Positions 38,686-48,030 of a DNA stretch of 64,000 nt are shown in pieces. Within the stretch, counting starts at the first letter, position 1, and every line of letters begins with the position of its first letter. The translations under genes and the position numbers were made by a program. Source of the stretch: Pseudochrobactrum kiredjianiae (GTDB lineage: Bacteria; Pseudomonadota; Alphaproteobacteria; Rhizobiales; Rhizobiaceae). A model generated the notes under the pieces. It was not told where the DNA came from, made no database searches, and worked only from the letters and a program-made list of their open reading frames with translations. Location of the stretch: contig NZ_JAUCBM010000001.1 in assembly GCF_030362795.1 (NCBI RefSeq), positions 992,001 to 1,056,000 on the forward strand. The letters run 5' to 3'.

Positions 38686-38791
38686 TAGAGCATTTCCAAG
38701 CCAAAAATCTATAGTGGTTTTGCATGGAATAATGCGACAAAACAAAGAGCTAGAGCAGTTTCGACGTTTCCGTTTTTACCGGAACCACTCT
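38686..38791 (+). repeat. R-B palindromic element, copy 2
   Basis: TAGAGCATTTCCAAG, then AGTGGTTTTGCATGGAATAA, then TGCGACAAAACAAAGAGCTA and a final hairpin with GTTTCCG/CGGAAC. Same order as 45196-45300. It lies upstream of the Kef gene. Confidence 0.65.
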
Positions 38792-39139
38792 CGTTTGCAG
38801 GGGGCGGGTACAAAACAAGCCATAGGCAGCACATCGTCAGACATGATGCTGCAGCAAATCATGTGGAACATAATACGGAATAAACTGCGCAGATAACGGT
38901 TTTTTAAAGAAAATCATCACGTTTATGACTTCAGCGTTGTTAAATATGAAGACATATGGACATTTCAACCTGTCAGATAAGTGTTTTGGCTCTGTGATGA
39001 CAAGCCGGTTCTTTTCTCCTCCGTATATAAAGCCTATATAGGCAAAACAGGTTGATATTCTACAATTTGCAGATCACGAAACACGGAGCATTTCAATTGT
39101 TTGCTATGTTCCGGCAAAGTATAAATGACAGGAAAAATG

Positions 39140-40489
39140 ATGGACGCACAAAGCTCTGCTCAAAAACTCGCCGATCAGGCTCGTTTTCTCGTGGCTGCGG
39201 CCAAAAAGGCCGGCGCAGATCATGCAGATGCAGTGGTCGTGCGCAGTCGTTCCAGTAATGTCAGCGTGCGTCTCGGCAAGGTAGAAGCGACAGAAGCATC
39301 GGAAAGTGATGACTTCTCCTTACGCGTTTTTGTCGGCAAGCGTATTGCCAGTATCTCGGCGAGCGCCAATAAAGGCGCTGATCCGGTTGCATTGGCAGAA
39401 CGCGCTGTTGCAATGGCAAAAGTCTCACCGGAAGACGCCTATGAAGGGCTTGCCGATCCGGCAAGGCTGGCAAAAAAGATTGCTGATCTTGATCTGTTCG
39501 ATCCGACACAGATTGATGCCAAGCGCATGACAGCAGATGCTCTGGCCATGGAAGAGGCTGCGCGTGCGGTTTCCGGTGTCACCAATTCCGGCGGTGCAAC
39601 TGCCTCAGCGGGGCTGGGCGGTATGGTGCTGGTGACCTCCGGTGGTTTTGAAGGTTTTTACACGCTGAGCCGTTTTGGTCGCTCTGTCAGCGCGATTGCT
39701 GGTGAGGGTACGGCAATGGAGCGCGATTATGACATGCGCGTACGCCTGCATTTCGCCGATTTGCCTGAACTGCAAGACCTTGGCCGCACGGCCGGTGAAC
39801 GGGCTGTGCGCCGTCTCAATGCGCGTAAACTCAAAACCGGCACTGTGAATGTGATGTTTGATCCGCGTATTGCCCGCGGTATGGCCGGTCATATCGCCGG
39901 TGCAATCAATGGTGCATCGGTTGCGCGTAAAAGCAGCTTCCTCAAAGATAAAATGGGGCAGCAGGTTCTGAGCAAAGGTATCAGCATCACCGATGATCCG
40001 CTGCGTTTGCGCGGCTCTTCTTCCCGCCCGTTTGATGGTGAAGGTATTGCCGGTGAAAAACTGACTATGATTGAAAATGGTGTATTGAAACATTGGTTCT
40101 TGTCCGGCTCGACGGCGCGTGAACTGGGAATGGAGACCAATGGTCGTGGTGTGCGTTCCGGCTCAACTGTTGTGCCGTCTTCAACCAACTTGGTACTTGA
40201 GGCAGGTGATCGGACACCGGAAGAGCTGATGAAAGAACTCGGCAGCGGTTTTTATGTCACCGAGGTTTTCGGGCAAGGCGTGGATATGATCACCGGACAA
40301 TATAGCCGCGGTGCATCCGGTTTCTGGATTGAAAACGGTGAGCTGACCTATCCGGTAAGTGAAGTGACTATCGCTTCCAATCTCAAAGATATGTTTATGA
40401 ATATGACAGCCGCCAATGATCTGGATCGCTCTTATGGCACTGCCGCGCCAACATTGGTAATTGAAGGAATGACGCTTGCCGGAGAGTAA
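39140..40489 (+). CDS. pmbA: TldE/PmbA-family protein
   Basis: 449 residues from ATG 39140 (AGGA six bases upstream; ATG 39137 is adjacent, and the frame extends to 39125). The family pattern is clear: ADAVVVRSRSSNVSVRLGKV, then FVGKRIASISAS, FDPRIARGMAGHIAGAING, DGEGIAGEKLTMIENGVL and a glycine-rich stretch near FGQGVDMITGQYSRGASGFW. PmbA/TldE lacks the HExxxH zinc motif of TldD and forms a heterodimeric protease with it; the TldD partner is not here. Roles include microcin maturation and CcdA turnover in Escherichia coli. It overlaps the next gene by 14 bases, heading a co-directional run that ends with lpxK. Confidence 0.94.
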   Translation: MDAQSSAQKLADQARFLVAAAKKAGADHADAVVVRSRSSNVSVRLGKVEATEASESDDFSLRVFVGKRIASISASANKGADPVALAERAVAMAKVSPEDAYEGLADPARLAKKIADLDLFDPTQIDAKRMTADALAMEEAARAVSGVTNSGGATASAGLGGMVLVTSGGFEGFYTLSRFGRSVSAIAGEGTAMERDYDMRVRLHFADLPELQDLGRTAGERAVRRLNARKLKTGTVNVMFDPRIARGMAGHIAGAINGASVARKSSFLKDKMGQQVLSKGISITDDPLRLRGSSSRPFDGEGIAGEKLTMIENGVLKHWFLSGSTARELGMETNGRGVRSGSTVVPSSTNLVLEAGDRTPEELMKELGSGFYVTEVFGQGVDMITGQYSRGASGFWIENGELTYPVSEVTIASNLKDMFMNMTAANDLDRSYGTAAPTLVIEGMTLAGE

Positions 40490-41324
40490 AACCGATAAAC
40501 TGACTGATACGGCTGACCTGCAACTCATCCGTGAGGCGGCGGCTGAGGCTGGCAAAATTGCCTTGCGCTATTACGGCAAAGATCCTGAAGTCTGGCTGAA
40601 AAACGGCCAGTCTCCGGTGAGTGAAGCAGATCTGGCGGTTGACCGTTTTCTGCAAGAGTTTTTGTTACAGGCACGGCCGGATTATGGCTGGATTTCTGAG
40701 GAGACAGCGACAGACGAACAGCGCACAGGCCGCAAACGGGCTTTTGTGGTTGACCCGATTGATGGCACCCGTGCTTTTCTCGCCGGCGATAACCAGTGGT
40801 GTGTGAGCATTGCTGTGATTGAAGACGCTAAGCCGCGCTGTGGTGTGCTGGACGTGCCGGTACGCAAAGAGGTTCTGACTGCCGTTCGCGGGCAGGGTGC
40901 TTTTCAAAACGGCAAGGCGATCAGTGCGCAATTGCCGGATGATGGCAGCAGCTATCCGGTGGCAATGTCCCGATCACATTTTAATGAGCTGCCGGAAGGT
41001 TTTCGCAGCAAGGTCGCTTTTGCATCTTATGTGCCGTCTCTGGCCTATCGTATCGCCAAGGTCGGGCGGAGTGAGCTGGCGGGTACATTTGTGCGCGGTG
41101 GCGCGCATGACTGGGACTTGGCGGCTGCGGATTTGCTGCTTTCAGAGGCTGGCGGCAAGCTTTTGACCCTTGAAGGTCAGGCACTTAGCTATGGTATCGT
41201 GAATGGTCCGGCAATGAGCCAAAAACCATTCAGCCATGATGTGCTGGTTGCGGCTGTTGCAGGTTTCGACAATGAGATGCTGAGCGTTGTGCGGCAGTTA
41301 TTATCAGGCCATAGCAACGCCTGA
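40476..41324 (+). CDS. Inositol-monophosphatase-family phosphatase, CysQ-like
   Basis: 282 residues from TTG 40476. The TTG is supported by AAGGA (40464-40468), seven bases upstream and inside pmbA. The lithium-sensitive phosphatase motifs are intact: SEETATDEQ (metal-binding glutamates), VDPIDGTRAFLAG (D93 and D96) and HDWDLAAADLLLSEAGG. The overall pattern resembles 3'(2'),5'-bisphosphate nucleotidase (CysQ), which removes PAP from sulfate assimilation, but inositol or other sugar phosphates cannot be excluded. It is coupled to pmbA by overlap. Confidence 0.9.
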   Translation: MPESKTDKLTDTADLQLIREAAAEAGKIALRYYGKDPEVWLKNGQSPVSEADLAVDRFLQEFLLQARPDYGWISEETATDEQRTGRKRAFVVDPIDGTRAFLAGDNQWCVSIAVIEDAKPRCGVLDVPVRKEVLTAVRGQGAFQNGKAISAQLPDDGSSYPVAMSRSHFNELPEGFRSKVAFASYVPSLAYRIAKVGRSELAGTFVRGGAHDWDLAAADLLLSEAGGKLLTLEGQALSYGIVNGPAMSQKPFSHDVLVAAVAGFDNEMLSVVRQLLSGHSNA

Positions 41325-41325
41325 T

Positions 41326-41415
41326 TAAGCATCTGCAACTGGCACCTGAAAAATGCGATAAATTAAAGAGTGCGCAGTGATCGCTCAGGTTGAACTTGAA
41401 CGTAAACCACTCTAA
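41326..41415 (+). repeat. Degenerate R-B element (possible)
   Basis: TTAAGCATCTGC, AAATGCGATAAATTAAAGAG and a final CCACTCTA keep the order of R-B landmarks, but the central GCGGTTTTGC is lost. Low confidence. Confidence 0.3.
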
Positions 41416-41492
41416 AGAAGGCGCTAACAAGGGCTGTGCCGCGATTGGTGCTGCCTTTTTGGCAACGTAATCTCAGTGACAGGATTAGACCC

Positions 41493-41762
41493 ATGACCGT
41501 ATCTGGTGAAAACAAACAGCTGCTGCATTTGGTATTCGGCGGTGAATTGAAGACATTGAACTCGATGGAGTTCCGTGATCTGAAAAATCTGGATATCGTC
41601 GGCATCTATCCGAATTACGAAACAGCTAAAACAGCTTGGAAATCCAAAGCTCAGGCGACTGTTGATAACGCACATATGCGTTATTTCATCGTTCATATGC
41701 ACCGCCTGCTGGACCCTGCAAGCGCGATTGCTGAAGCTGTCAATTCTGCTGATAAAGCCTGA
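41493..41762 (+). CDS. DUF4170 family protein
   Basis: 89 residues from ATG 41493 (AGGA ten bases upstream). LLHLVFGGELKTLNSMEFRD, then VGIYPNYETAKTAWKSKAQA and MRYFIVHMHRLLDP are the conserved blocks of this small soluble alphaproteobacterial family of unknown function. It regularly precedes the acyltransferase and Kdo transferase genes in this order, which suggests a link to lipid A assembly. No catalytic residues are apparent. The next gene begins 30 bases on. Confidence 0.85.
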   Translation: MTVSGENKQLLHLVFGGELKTLNSMEFRDLKNLDIVGIYPNYETAKTAWKSKAQATVDNAHMRYFIVHMHRLLDPASAIAEAVNSADKA

Positions 41763-41792
41763 TAGCGCATTTTGACCGTGGCAGGTGATAAT

Positions 41793-42542
41793 GTGCAGCA
41801 AGACGGATTTCTGAAACGCGTTTGGCAGCGTATTCGCGAGCCTTTGGCGCGTTCAGAAATGCTGAAGACGGTACTGGTCAATTTGATTTCAGGCTATCTC
41901 CGGCTGGTCTATGCCACCAATAAACGCCTGCCCGGTTTTGATGAAACCATTGCATCGCAAAAAAAACATACCCCTTATATTGTCACTTTCTGGCATGGCC
42001 AGCATTTGATGGGCACCTTTGTGCGTGAAAAATCTGTGCCGGTTGTGGCCATGTTTTCACGTAGTGCCGATGCGGAGCTGAATGCGCGTGTGGCGGAAAA
42101 ACTCGGCCTGCAAACGGTGCGTGGTTCCGGCGGACGCGCAGGCAGTGACAATAGCGGCAAGGGCGGTGCGCGTGCTTTGATCACCCTGAAACGGGCATTG
42201 GATCAGGGTATCAGCACCGGCATGATTGCCGATGTGGCACATAGTCCGGTGCGTGAGGCAGGGCAGGGCATTATTTTGCTGGCCAAGCTGTCCGGCCGCC
42301 CGATCCTGCCTGTTGCTTACGCTTTTTCCCGTTCAGTTGTTTTGCAGAGAAGCTGGGATAAAACATCTATCCCGTTGCCATTCGGCCGTTCGGCTGCGGT
42401 AACAACTGAGCCGGTCTGGGTGCCTGTCGATGCTGACGAGATTCTGCTTGAAGAAAAGCGTCAGGAATTGACCCGCAAACTCGATGCAGCAACAGATGCA
42501 GCCTATAAACAATTGGGATTGCAAACACCTCCCGCCCGCTGA
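41793..42542 (+). CDS. DUF374 lysophospholipid acyltransferase-family protein
   Basis: About 250 residues. The start is uncertain: GTG 41793 has AGGT six bases upstream, while TTG 41772 gives seven more codons without a binding site. IVTFWHGQHLMGTF holds the catalytic-type histidine, and SRSADAELNARVAEKLGLQT and GSGGRAGSDNSGKGGARAL are the family blocks. Proteins with DUF374 include LpxJ of Campylobacterota, a secondary lipid A acyltransferase. Here the gene lies directly before waaA and lpxK, so a role in lipid A acylation is a reasonable inference. Confidence 0.88.
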   Translation: MQQDGFLKRVWQRIREPLARSEMLKTVLVNLISGYLRLVYATNKRLPGFDETIASQKKHTPYIVTFWHGQHLMGTFVREKSVPVVAMFSRSADAELNARVAEKLGLQTVRGSGGRAGSDNSGKGGARALITLKRALDQGISTGMIADVAHSPVREAGQGIILLAKLSGRPILPVAYAFSRSVVLQRSWDKTSIPLPFGRSAAVTTEPVWVPVDADEILLEEKRQELTRKLDAATDAAYKQLGLQTPPAR

Positions 42543-42782
42543 CAATAGTGCGATGACAATAAATTGTGATAGCGTCCGGCATTCTTTTGTATAATGACGG
42601 GGTTATCAGTTATTGGTGTATAAGTTTAAGATAGGCTTGGTGTGCTGAGCATCTTGGTGCAAGATTTCAACAGTTTGCATCCGAGCGCAACAGTTTCGGT
42701 ATTCCGCGTTTTTCCGGCATTTCAAATTCAGATAAGGCAACAATAGGCTTTTCTGATCGTGCTATCCGGTATGGAGATAAGA

Positions 42783-44132
42783 ATGAGTGAAAAATGGGCC
42801 CGCACTGTTCTTAAAATTTATAAGGCTGCCGGTTGTGCGGCCTATCCGCTGATCGGGCCCTATATCAGCTATCGTGTTTCCAAAGGCAAAGAAGACCGCA
42901 GCCGCCGTTCCGAGCGCTATGGCCGTAGCCCGATTGCACGTCCTGAAGGACCACTGGTCTGGATGCATGCCGCAAGTGTCGGTGAATTTATTGCTATTCT
43001 GCCGCTGGTTGAGCATTTTCTCGGGCAGGATATCCGTATTTTGCTCACCACCGGCACCCGCACCTCGGCGGCACTGGTGGCGGAACGTCTGGGTGACCGC
43101 GTTATTCACCAATATGTGCCGCTTGATCTTTTGCCTGCTGTGCGCCGTTTCCTCGATCACTGGCAGCCGGATGTAGCGATTAAGTGTGAATCTGAAATCT
43201 GGCCGATGACCATTCTGGAACTCGGAAAACGCCATATTCCGCAAATTCTGATTAACGGGCGCATGTCCGACCGTTCTTATGCGAAGTGGAAAAAGCGCAG
43301 CTCGGTTGCTGAAGCTTTGTTTGAAAATTTTGCCCATGTGGTTGCCCAGTCCGATGCGGATGGCGAGCGTTTTCGCCAGCTTGGTGCGCGTCCGGTCACA
43401 ATTTCCGGCAATCTCAAAGTGGATACAGATGCGCCGCCGGTGGATACACAGGAACTGGCACGCCTGCAGCAACAGATTGGTAAGCGTAAAGTCTGGGCTG
43501 CGATTTCCACTCATGATGGTGAAGAAGAAATAGCTGCAAATGTGCATACTATGCTCAGCACGCGCCACCCTGATCTGCTGACAATGATTGTCCCGCGCCA
43601 TCCGGATCGCGCAAATGCCATTCGTGCAATGATTGAAGCCAAAGGGCTGGTGGTTGCGCAGCGCAGTCGCAATGAAGACATTACCCCGCAAACAGCGGTG
43701 TATCTTGGTGATACTATCGGTGAAATGGGCTTATATCTGCGTTTGTCGCAAATTGCTTTTGTCGGCAAATCACTGACCGGTGAGGGTGGCCAAAACCCGT
43801 TAGAACCGGCAATGCTTGGCACAGCCGTTCTGTCTGGTCGCAATGTGCAGAATTTCAGAGAATCCTATCAGCGCCTGATTAAAAACGGCGGTGCGAAACT
43901 GGTCAGCGATCACAATATGCTGGCCGGTGCCGTGAATTTCCTGTTCAATAATCCGGAAAAACTGGAAGCCATGACCGAAGCCGGTAAGCGTACTGTCGGC
44001 GATATGCGCGGTGCATTGGAACGTACACTGACTGCGCTTGAACCATTTATCCGGCCGCTGGCGGTGAAATCACGCCTCTATGCGACTGTCTCTGAGGGTG
44101 CATCGGAGACTGATACACCGGAGCAGCCATAA
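42783..44132 (+). CDS. waaA: Kdo transferase
   Basis: Transfers Kdo from CMP-Kdo to lipid IVA at the inner membrane (GT30). 449 residues from ATG 42783, chosen for GGAGAT seven bases upstream; eight extra codons are open upstream. Typical segments: an N-terminal hydrophobic patch, VWMHAASVGEFIAILPLVEH, KCESEIWPMTILELGKR, ILINGRMSDRSYAKWKK, ISGNLKVDTDAPP, STHDGEEEIA and the C-terminal FVGKSLTGEGGQNPLEPAML. It overlaps lpxK by one base (TAATG). Confidence 0.96.
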   Translation: MSEKWARTVLKIYKAAGCAAYPLIGPYISYRVSKGKEDRSRRSERYGRSPIARPEGPLVWMHAASVGEFIAILPLVEHFLGQDIRILLTTGTRTSAALVAERLGDRVIHQYVPLDLLPAVRRFLDHWQPDVAIKCESEIWPMTILELGKRHIPQILINGRMSDRSYAKWKKRSSVAEALFENFAHVVAQSDADGERFRQLGARPVTISGNLKVDTDAPPVDTQELARLQQQIGKRKVWAAISTHDGEEEIAANVHTMLSTRHPDLLTMIVPRHPDRANAIRAMIEAKGLVVAQRSRNEDITPQTAVYLGDTIGEMGLYLRLSQIAFVGKSLTGEGGQNPLEPAMLGTAVLSGRNVQNFRESYQRLIKNGGAKLVSDHNMLAGAVNFLFNNPEKLEAMTEAGKRTVGDMRGALERTLTALEPFIRPLAVKSRLYATVSEGASETDTPEQP

Positions 44133-45193
44133 TGGCTATCGGCAAATCACAGCGGGATGCTTCATCTTTCTGGTGGGGAAAAGCCGGATGGCAGTCCTGT
44201 TTACTGTCACCGCTGGCGAAAATTTATGGTTCCGTTGCTAAAAAACGTATGATGAAGGCCGAACCGCCGCAGGTGAGCCTGCCGGTTTTATGTATCGGTA
44301 ATTTCACCGTTGGCGGCGCGGGCAAAACACCGACCTGTATTGCTTTTGCGGAAGCTGCGAAAGCGGAAGGCCTGAAACCTGGTATTGTTTCCCGTGGGTA
44401 TGGCGGTTCTTTCAAGGGCGTGCATTTGGTTGATCCTACACGCGATACAGCAAAGCATACCGGTGATGAACCTTTGCTATTGGCAAGACATGCGATGGTT
44501 GCTGTGTGCGCTAACCGTCTGGAAGCCGCGCAACTGCTGCAACAGCTGGGCTGCAACTTCATCATCATGGATGATGGTTTTCAGAGTGCGCGTTTGTTTT
44601 ATGATTATGCATTGCTGGTTGTCGATGCGGCGCGGGGGGTCGGCAATGGCCGGATTATTCCAGCGGGGCCGTTGCGTGCGCCACTGGCAGCACAAATGCA
44701 GCAGGCATCAGCACTTCTGCGTATCACGCCGAACCATTTGAAGGGTGCGGATGCATCGGAAGAGGTGATCCGCATGGCTGCTCGCAGCAATAAGCCGTTT
44801 TTTGATGCGCGTCTGGTCTCGGTTGCAGAGCAGCCGGCAGAGGGTAAAAGCTTTCTCGCTTTTGCCGGTATCGGCAATCCGCAGAAGTTTTATGATAGTG
44901 TGACAGAGCTTGGCGGGGACGTGGTGATCAGCCGCTCTTTCGGCGATCATTATAGCTATAGACCGGAAGATATCCGTCAGCTTTTGGCAGAGGCGCGTGA
45001 GGCCAATCTTATCTTGGCAACAACAGCCAAAGATTATGTGCGCCTGCGTGAAATGCAATCAGCTATCGAGGGTGACTGGCTGCGCCAGATTGCGGTTTTT
45101 GATGTGCGACTTGATTTTGGCCGCGAGAAAATTTTGCAGCGCATTATTAAAACAACACGGCAAAACTTTCTCGAACGCAATCTGGAGCTTTAA
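44132..45193 (+). CDS. lpxK: Tetraacyldisaccharide 4'-kinase
   Basis: Phosphorylates the 4' position of the lipid A precursor to form lipid IVA. The Walker A motif is GGAGKT at residues 61-66 (LCIGNFTVGGAGKTPT), near an N-terminal membrane-associated helix. Then come IVSRGYGG, GDEPLLLAR, IIMDDGFQSARL and IIPAGPLRAPL. 353 residues, as usual. It is the last gene of the run that also contains waaA and the DUF374 gene; its product is the substrate of WaaA. An R-B repeat follows two bases after the stop. Confidence 0.96.
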   Translation: MAIGKSQRDASSFWWGKAGWQSCLLSPLAKIYGSVAKKRMMKAEPPQVSLPVLCIGNFTVGGAGKTPTCIAFAEAAKAEGLKPGIVSRGYGGSFKGVHLVDPTRDTAKHTGDEPLLLARHAMVAVCANRLEAAQLLQQLGCNFIIMDDGFQSARLFYDYALLVVDAARGVGNGRIIPAGPLRAPLAAQMQQASALLRITPNHLKGADASEEVIRMAARSNKPFFDARLVSVAEQPAEGKSFLAFAGIGNPQKFYDSVTELGGDVVISRSFGDHYSYRPEDIRQLLAEAREANLILATTAKDYVRLREMQSAIEGDWLRQIAVFDVRLDFGREKILQRIIKTTRQNFLERNLEL

Positions 45194-45195
45194 TT

Positions 45196-45300
45196 AAAGC
45201 ATTTCCAGCAAAAGTGCGAAGCGGTTTTGCGTTGGATAATGCGTAAAAACAAACAGTTACAGCGGTTCCAACGATTCAGTCTTAACTGGAGCCGCTGTAA
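45196..45300 (+). repeat. R-B palindromic element, copy 3, overlapping a gene end
   Basis: AAAGCATTTCCAGCAAAAGT, then GCGAAGCGGTTTTGCGTTGG, then ATGCGTAAAAACAAACAGTT and the hairpin AGCGGTTCCA ... TGGAGCCGCT. This copy is the best preserved. Its right end encodes the last codons and stop of the leftward GNAT gene. Confidence 0.75.
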
Positions 45301-45758
45301 AATGCGATGCGGTAAATATTGAGATCGTCAATATTCTCTTCAATCAGCACCCAGTCGCGTGCCGCATAATAGTCATGCTTATCGGCTTCCGCACAGAGAT
45401 AAATTTCCGGAAAACCTTGTTCACGGGCTTTTTCAATCGCCGCTTTAATCAGCGCGCTGCCGATACCATGGGAGCGCTGTTGTTCATCAACCCACAATGC
45501 CGCTACCCATGGGGTATATTGCGGGCGGGCTTCCATGTCGCTGTCGATCAGTGACACAGTGCCGAGAAACTCCGCATTGTCATGGGCGATAAAAGCAACC
45601 GGCGTGGTCTCCGCAGTGAGACCTTCCTCGAACAAACCTTTGATAAAGCCCAGTTCATGACCATCCTGCCGCCACCATGCATTCCAGACACGATCAGCTG
45701 CATCATCCAGAAATTGCGGGCGGGCTTTAAGGACTGATATTTCGTAAGTTTTTGTCAT
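45282..45758 (-). CDS. GNAT-family N-acetyltransferase
   Basis: 158 residues. The acetyl-CoA-binding motif is in VAALWVDEQQRSHGIGSALI (Q/RxxGxG/A type, here QRSHGIG), followed by KAAIEKAREQGFPEIYLCAE. AFIAHDNAEFLGTVSLID is the preceding strand. Substrate unknown. The last five codons and TAA (YSGSS) fall in an R-B repeat, whose insertion shaped the C-terminus. The gene starts 11 bases after DUF2093 on the same strand and is the last member of the mutL group. Confidence 0.9.
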   Translation of the reverse strand: MTKTYEISVLKARPQFLDDAADRVWNAWWRQDGHELGFIKGLFEEGLTAETTPVAFIAHDNAEFLGTVSLIDSDMEARPQYTPWVAALWVDEQQRSHGIGSALIKAAIEKAREQGFPEIYLCAEADKHDYYAARDWVLIEENIDDLNIYRIAFYSGSS

Positions 45759-45769
45759 TTTAACTCAGA

Positions 45770-46006
45770 TTAATTCTTGCTGCGTTGGCGCAGCTCTGGG
45801 TTGCTTTCGAGCTCACGCTGATAGGAAACGAGGCCGTTTACATAGGCTTCCTGACGGGCAACGCTCCAGTAACGTAGATCATCCAGCTCGATTTTCTCGG
45901 CTGTCACGGCGCAAATCACATAGGAGCCCGGCTCAAGAACCTGATAGTCACCATCGAGGTAACGCAATTTGGCTTCACCGCTGCGATTGCTGGAAAACAT
46001 AGTCAT
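45770..46006 (-). CDS. DUF2093 family protein
   Basis: 78 residues from ATG 46006. FSSNRSGEAKLRYLDGDYQV, then LEPGSYVICAVTAEKIELDD and LRYWSVARQEAYVNGLVSYQ are the blocks of this short alphaproteobacterial family of unknown function. Soluble, no known catalytic residues. It lies 35 bases after mutL and 11 bases before the GNAT gene, so it is probably in the same transcript. Confidence 0.88.
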   Translation of the reverse strand: MTMFSSNRSGEAKLRYLDGDYQVLEPGSYVICAVTAEKIELDDLRYWSVARQEAYVNGLVSYQRELESNPELRQRSKN

Positions 46007-46041
46007 CACTCTTTCTTGTCTTCAGTGTCTTTTGGTAATCT

Positions 46042-47961
46042 TTACCTGCGTCCGAACAGACGTTCAATATCACTGAGTTTTAATTCTATATATGTCGGGC
46101 GCCCGTGATTACAGGTGCCGGAACCGGGGGTAGCTTCCATCTGGCGCAGCAGGGCGTTCATTTCTTCGCCTTTCATGCGGCGACCGGAGCGAACAGAGCC
46201 ATGGCAAGCCATCGTTGCAGCCACATGATTGAGCATATCTTTAAGCCCGTTGGCGGTATCATGCTCGGCAATTTCATCCGCAAGATCGCGGATCAGCTGC
46301 TGCACATCCATCTCGCCGAGCATAGAGGGCGTTTCACGCACCGCCACAGCGCCGGGGCCAAAACGCTCAACACTCAGGCCAAAGCGCTCCAGCGTTTCCG
46401 CATGGGCGACAACACGCTCCGCATCTTCTTCCGGCAGGTCAACAATCTCGGGGATCAGCAGCATTTGCGCGGCCATCGGCTTGGCTTCAAGTGCAGTTTT
46501 CAGCGCCTCATAAACCAGTCGCTCATGAGCGGCATGCTGATCCACAATTACCAGACTGTCTTCTGTCTGGGCGACAATATAATTGGCGTGAATCTGTGCC
46601 CGTGCAGCACCGAGCGGTGCGCGCAATAATTCTGCGGGCGCTTCAATCTCTGCTGCCCGGCTGTCAGCACTGGGCGCTGTGAATTGTGAAATTGTTGCCT
46701 GCATCGCTTCGCCAAAACCGGCCTGTTCATAACGCGGCGCTGGCTGGTTATCGAGATGCAGCGGGCGTTGAGCCGGATGAGCCGTTTGCGGTGACCATTC
46801 CTGTCGCGGTGGTTCAGGGCGATAATTGGTGGCAGATTGCCAGTTACGGGCAGGAGATGATGTGTAGGATGAGGGTGAGCGATCCGGTGTTTCAAAACCT
46901 TGCGCCTGAAAGGCTTTCAGCATGGCTTCTGCACCACTGGTAGCTGGGCGGATGCCGGATTGTGCCAAGGCATGACGGATCGTTCCGACAATCAGACCAC
47001 GCACCAGTCCCGGATCGCGAAAGCGCACATCGGCCTTGGCCGGATGCACATTGACATCGACATAAGCCGGATCAAGCTGGAGAAACAACACGCCGACCGG
47101 ATGGCGGTCACGGGCGATCACATCGGAATAGGCACCGCGCAGCGCACCAAACACCTGTTTGTCACGCACCGGACGACCGTTAATATAGGCAAACTGATGC
47201 AGAGAGTTGGCACGGTTGAAGGACGGAATAGCGGTAAAGCCGGTCAGGCGCACACCTTCACGCTCGCTGTCGAGCGCTAAAGCGTTCTCAGAGAAGTCAG
47301 CGCCAAGCACCTGCGAAATGCGCTCGAGCATGGCGGCTTCGCTCACCGTTTCTCCGGCATTGCAGGAGGCAGGCAGTTCCAGTGGGCTGCGATCAGTCCC
47401 TGCAATAGAAAAACGAACTTGCGGGAAGGAAATCGCAATGCGCTTCACGACTTCCGTAATGGCTGTGGATTCCGCACGGTCGGTTTTCATAAATTTCAAA
47501 CGGGCAGGGGTCGCATAGAACAGATCGCTGACTTCAACAATCGTCCCGCGATTGATGGCTGTCGGGCGCGGGCCTTCCAGATGACCGCCGCGGACAACCA
47601 CTTCATAGCCCGAGTCTGCATCTGCAGTACGCGATTTGATGCTGAGGCGTGCAACAGAGCCGATAGACGGCAGTGCTTCACCACGAAAACCGAGCGCACG
47701 GATATCATGCACATCATCGGTGAGTTTCGAGGTGCAATGGCGGGAAACAGCCAGAGCCAGTTCATCAGCCGGAATACCGCCGCCATTATCAGTCACACGG
47801 ATCAGGTTCTTGCCACCACCAGCAGTAACAATTTCAATGCGTGTGGCACCGGCGTCAATCGCATTTTCCACCAGTTCTTTCACCACGCTGGCAGGGCGTT
47901 CAATAACCTCACCGGCAGCAATCTGGTTGATAATGGTTTCGCTCAGGAGCCTGATAGACAT
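46042..47961 (-). CDS. mutL: DNA mismatch repair protein MutL
   Basis: Couples MutS mismatch recognition to strand removal. 639 residues from ATG 47961 ([20 protein letters not shown]). GHKL ATPase motifs: [28 protein letters not shown] and RHCTSKLTD, then [16 protein letters not shown]. After a proline/glutamine-rich linker, the C-terminal domain carries [12 protein letters not shown] (from D474), the metal-binding motif of MutL proteins that nick DNA themselves, and CNHGRPT near the end. So this organism probably uses MutL endonuclease rather than MutH. The ATG overlaps no neighbour; a DUF442 gene lies 69 bases upstream. Confidence 0.96.
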   Translation of the reverse strand: MSIRLLSETIINQIAAGEVIERPASVVKELVENAIDAGATRIEIVTAGGGKNLIRVTDNGGGIPADELALAVSRHCTSKLTDDVHDIRALGFRGEALPSIGSVARLSIKSRTADADSGYEVVVRGGHLEGPRPTAINRGTIVEVSDLFYATPARLKFMKTDRAESTAITEVVKRIAISFPQVRFSIAGTDRSPLELPASCNAGETVSEAAMLERISQVLGADFSENALALDSEREGVRLTGFTAIPSFNRANSLHQFAYINGRPVRDKQVFGALRGAYSDVIARDRHPVGVLFLQLDPAYVDVNVHPAKADVRFRDPGLVRGLIVGTIRHALAQSGIRPATSGAEAMLKAFQAQGFETPDRSPSSYTSSPARNWQSATNYRPEPPRQEWSPQTAHPAQRPLHLDNQPAPRYEQAGFGEAMQATISQFTAPSADSRAAEIEAPAELLRAPLGAARAQIHANYIVAQTEDSLVIVDQHAAHERLVYEALKTALEAKPMAAQMLLIPEIVDLPEEDAERVVAHAETLERFGLSVERFGPGAVAVRETPSMLGEMDVQQLIRDLADEIAEHDTANGLKDMLNHVAATMACHGSVRSGRRMKGEEMNALLRQMEATPGSGTCNHGRPTYIELKLSDIERLFGRR

Positions 47962-48030
47962 ATGAATGATCCAGTGAGGTGATGATGTTGGCTTGTGTGC
48001 GGATTGTCTCCGCACACAATATTAGATTGA

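Noticed and set aside
41350-41372. A TGGCAC-type sigma-54 promoter near the DUF4170 gene
   Set aside because: The -12 element does not match and the spacing is wrong.
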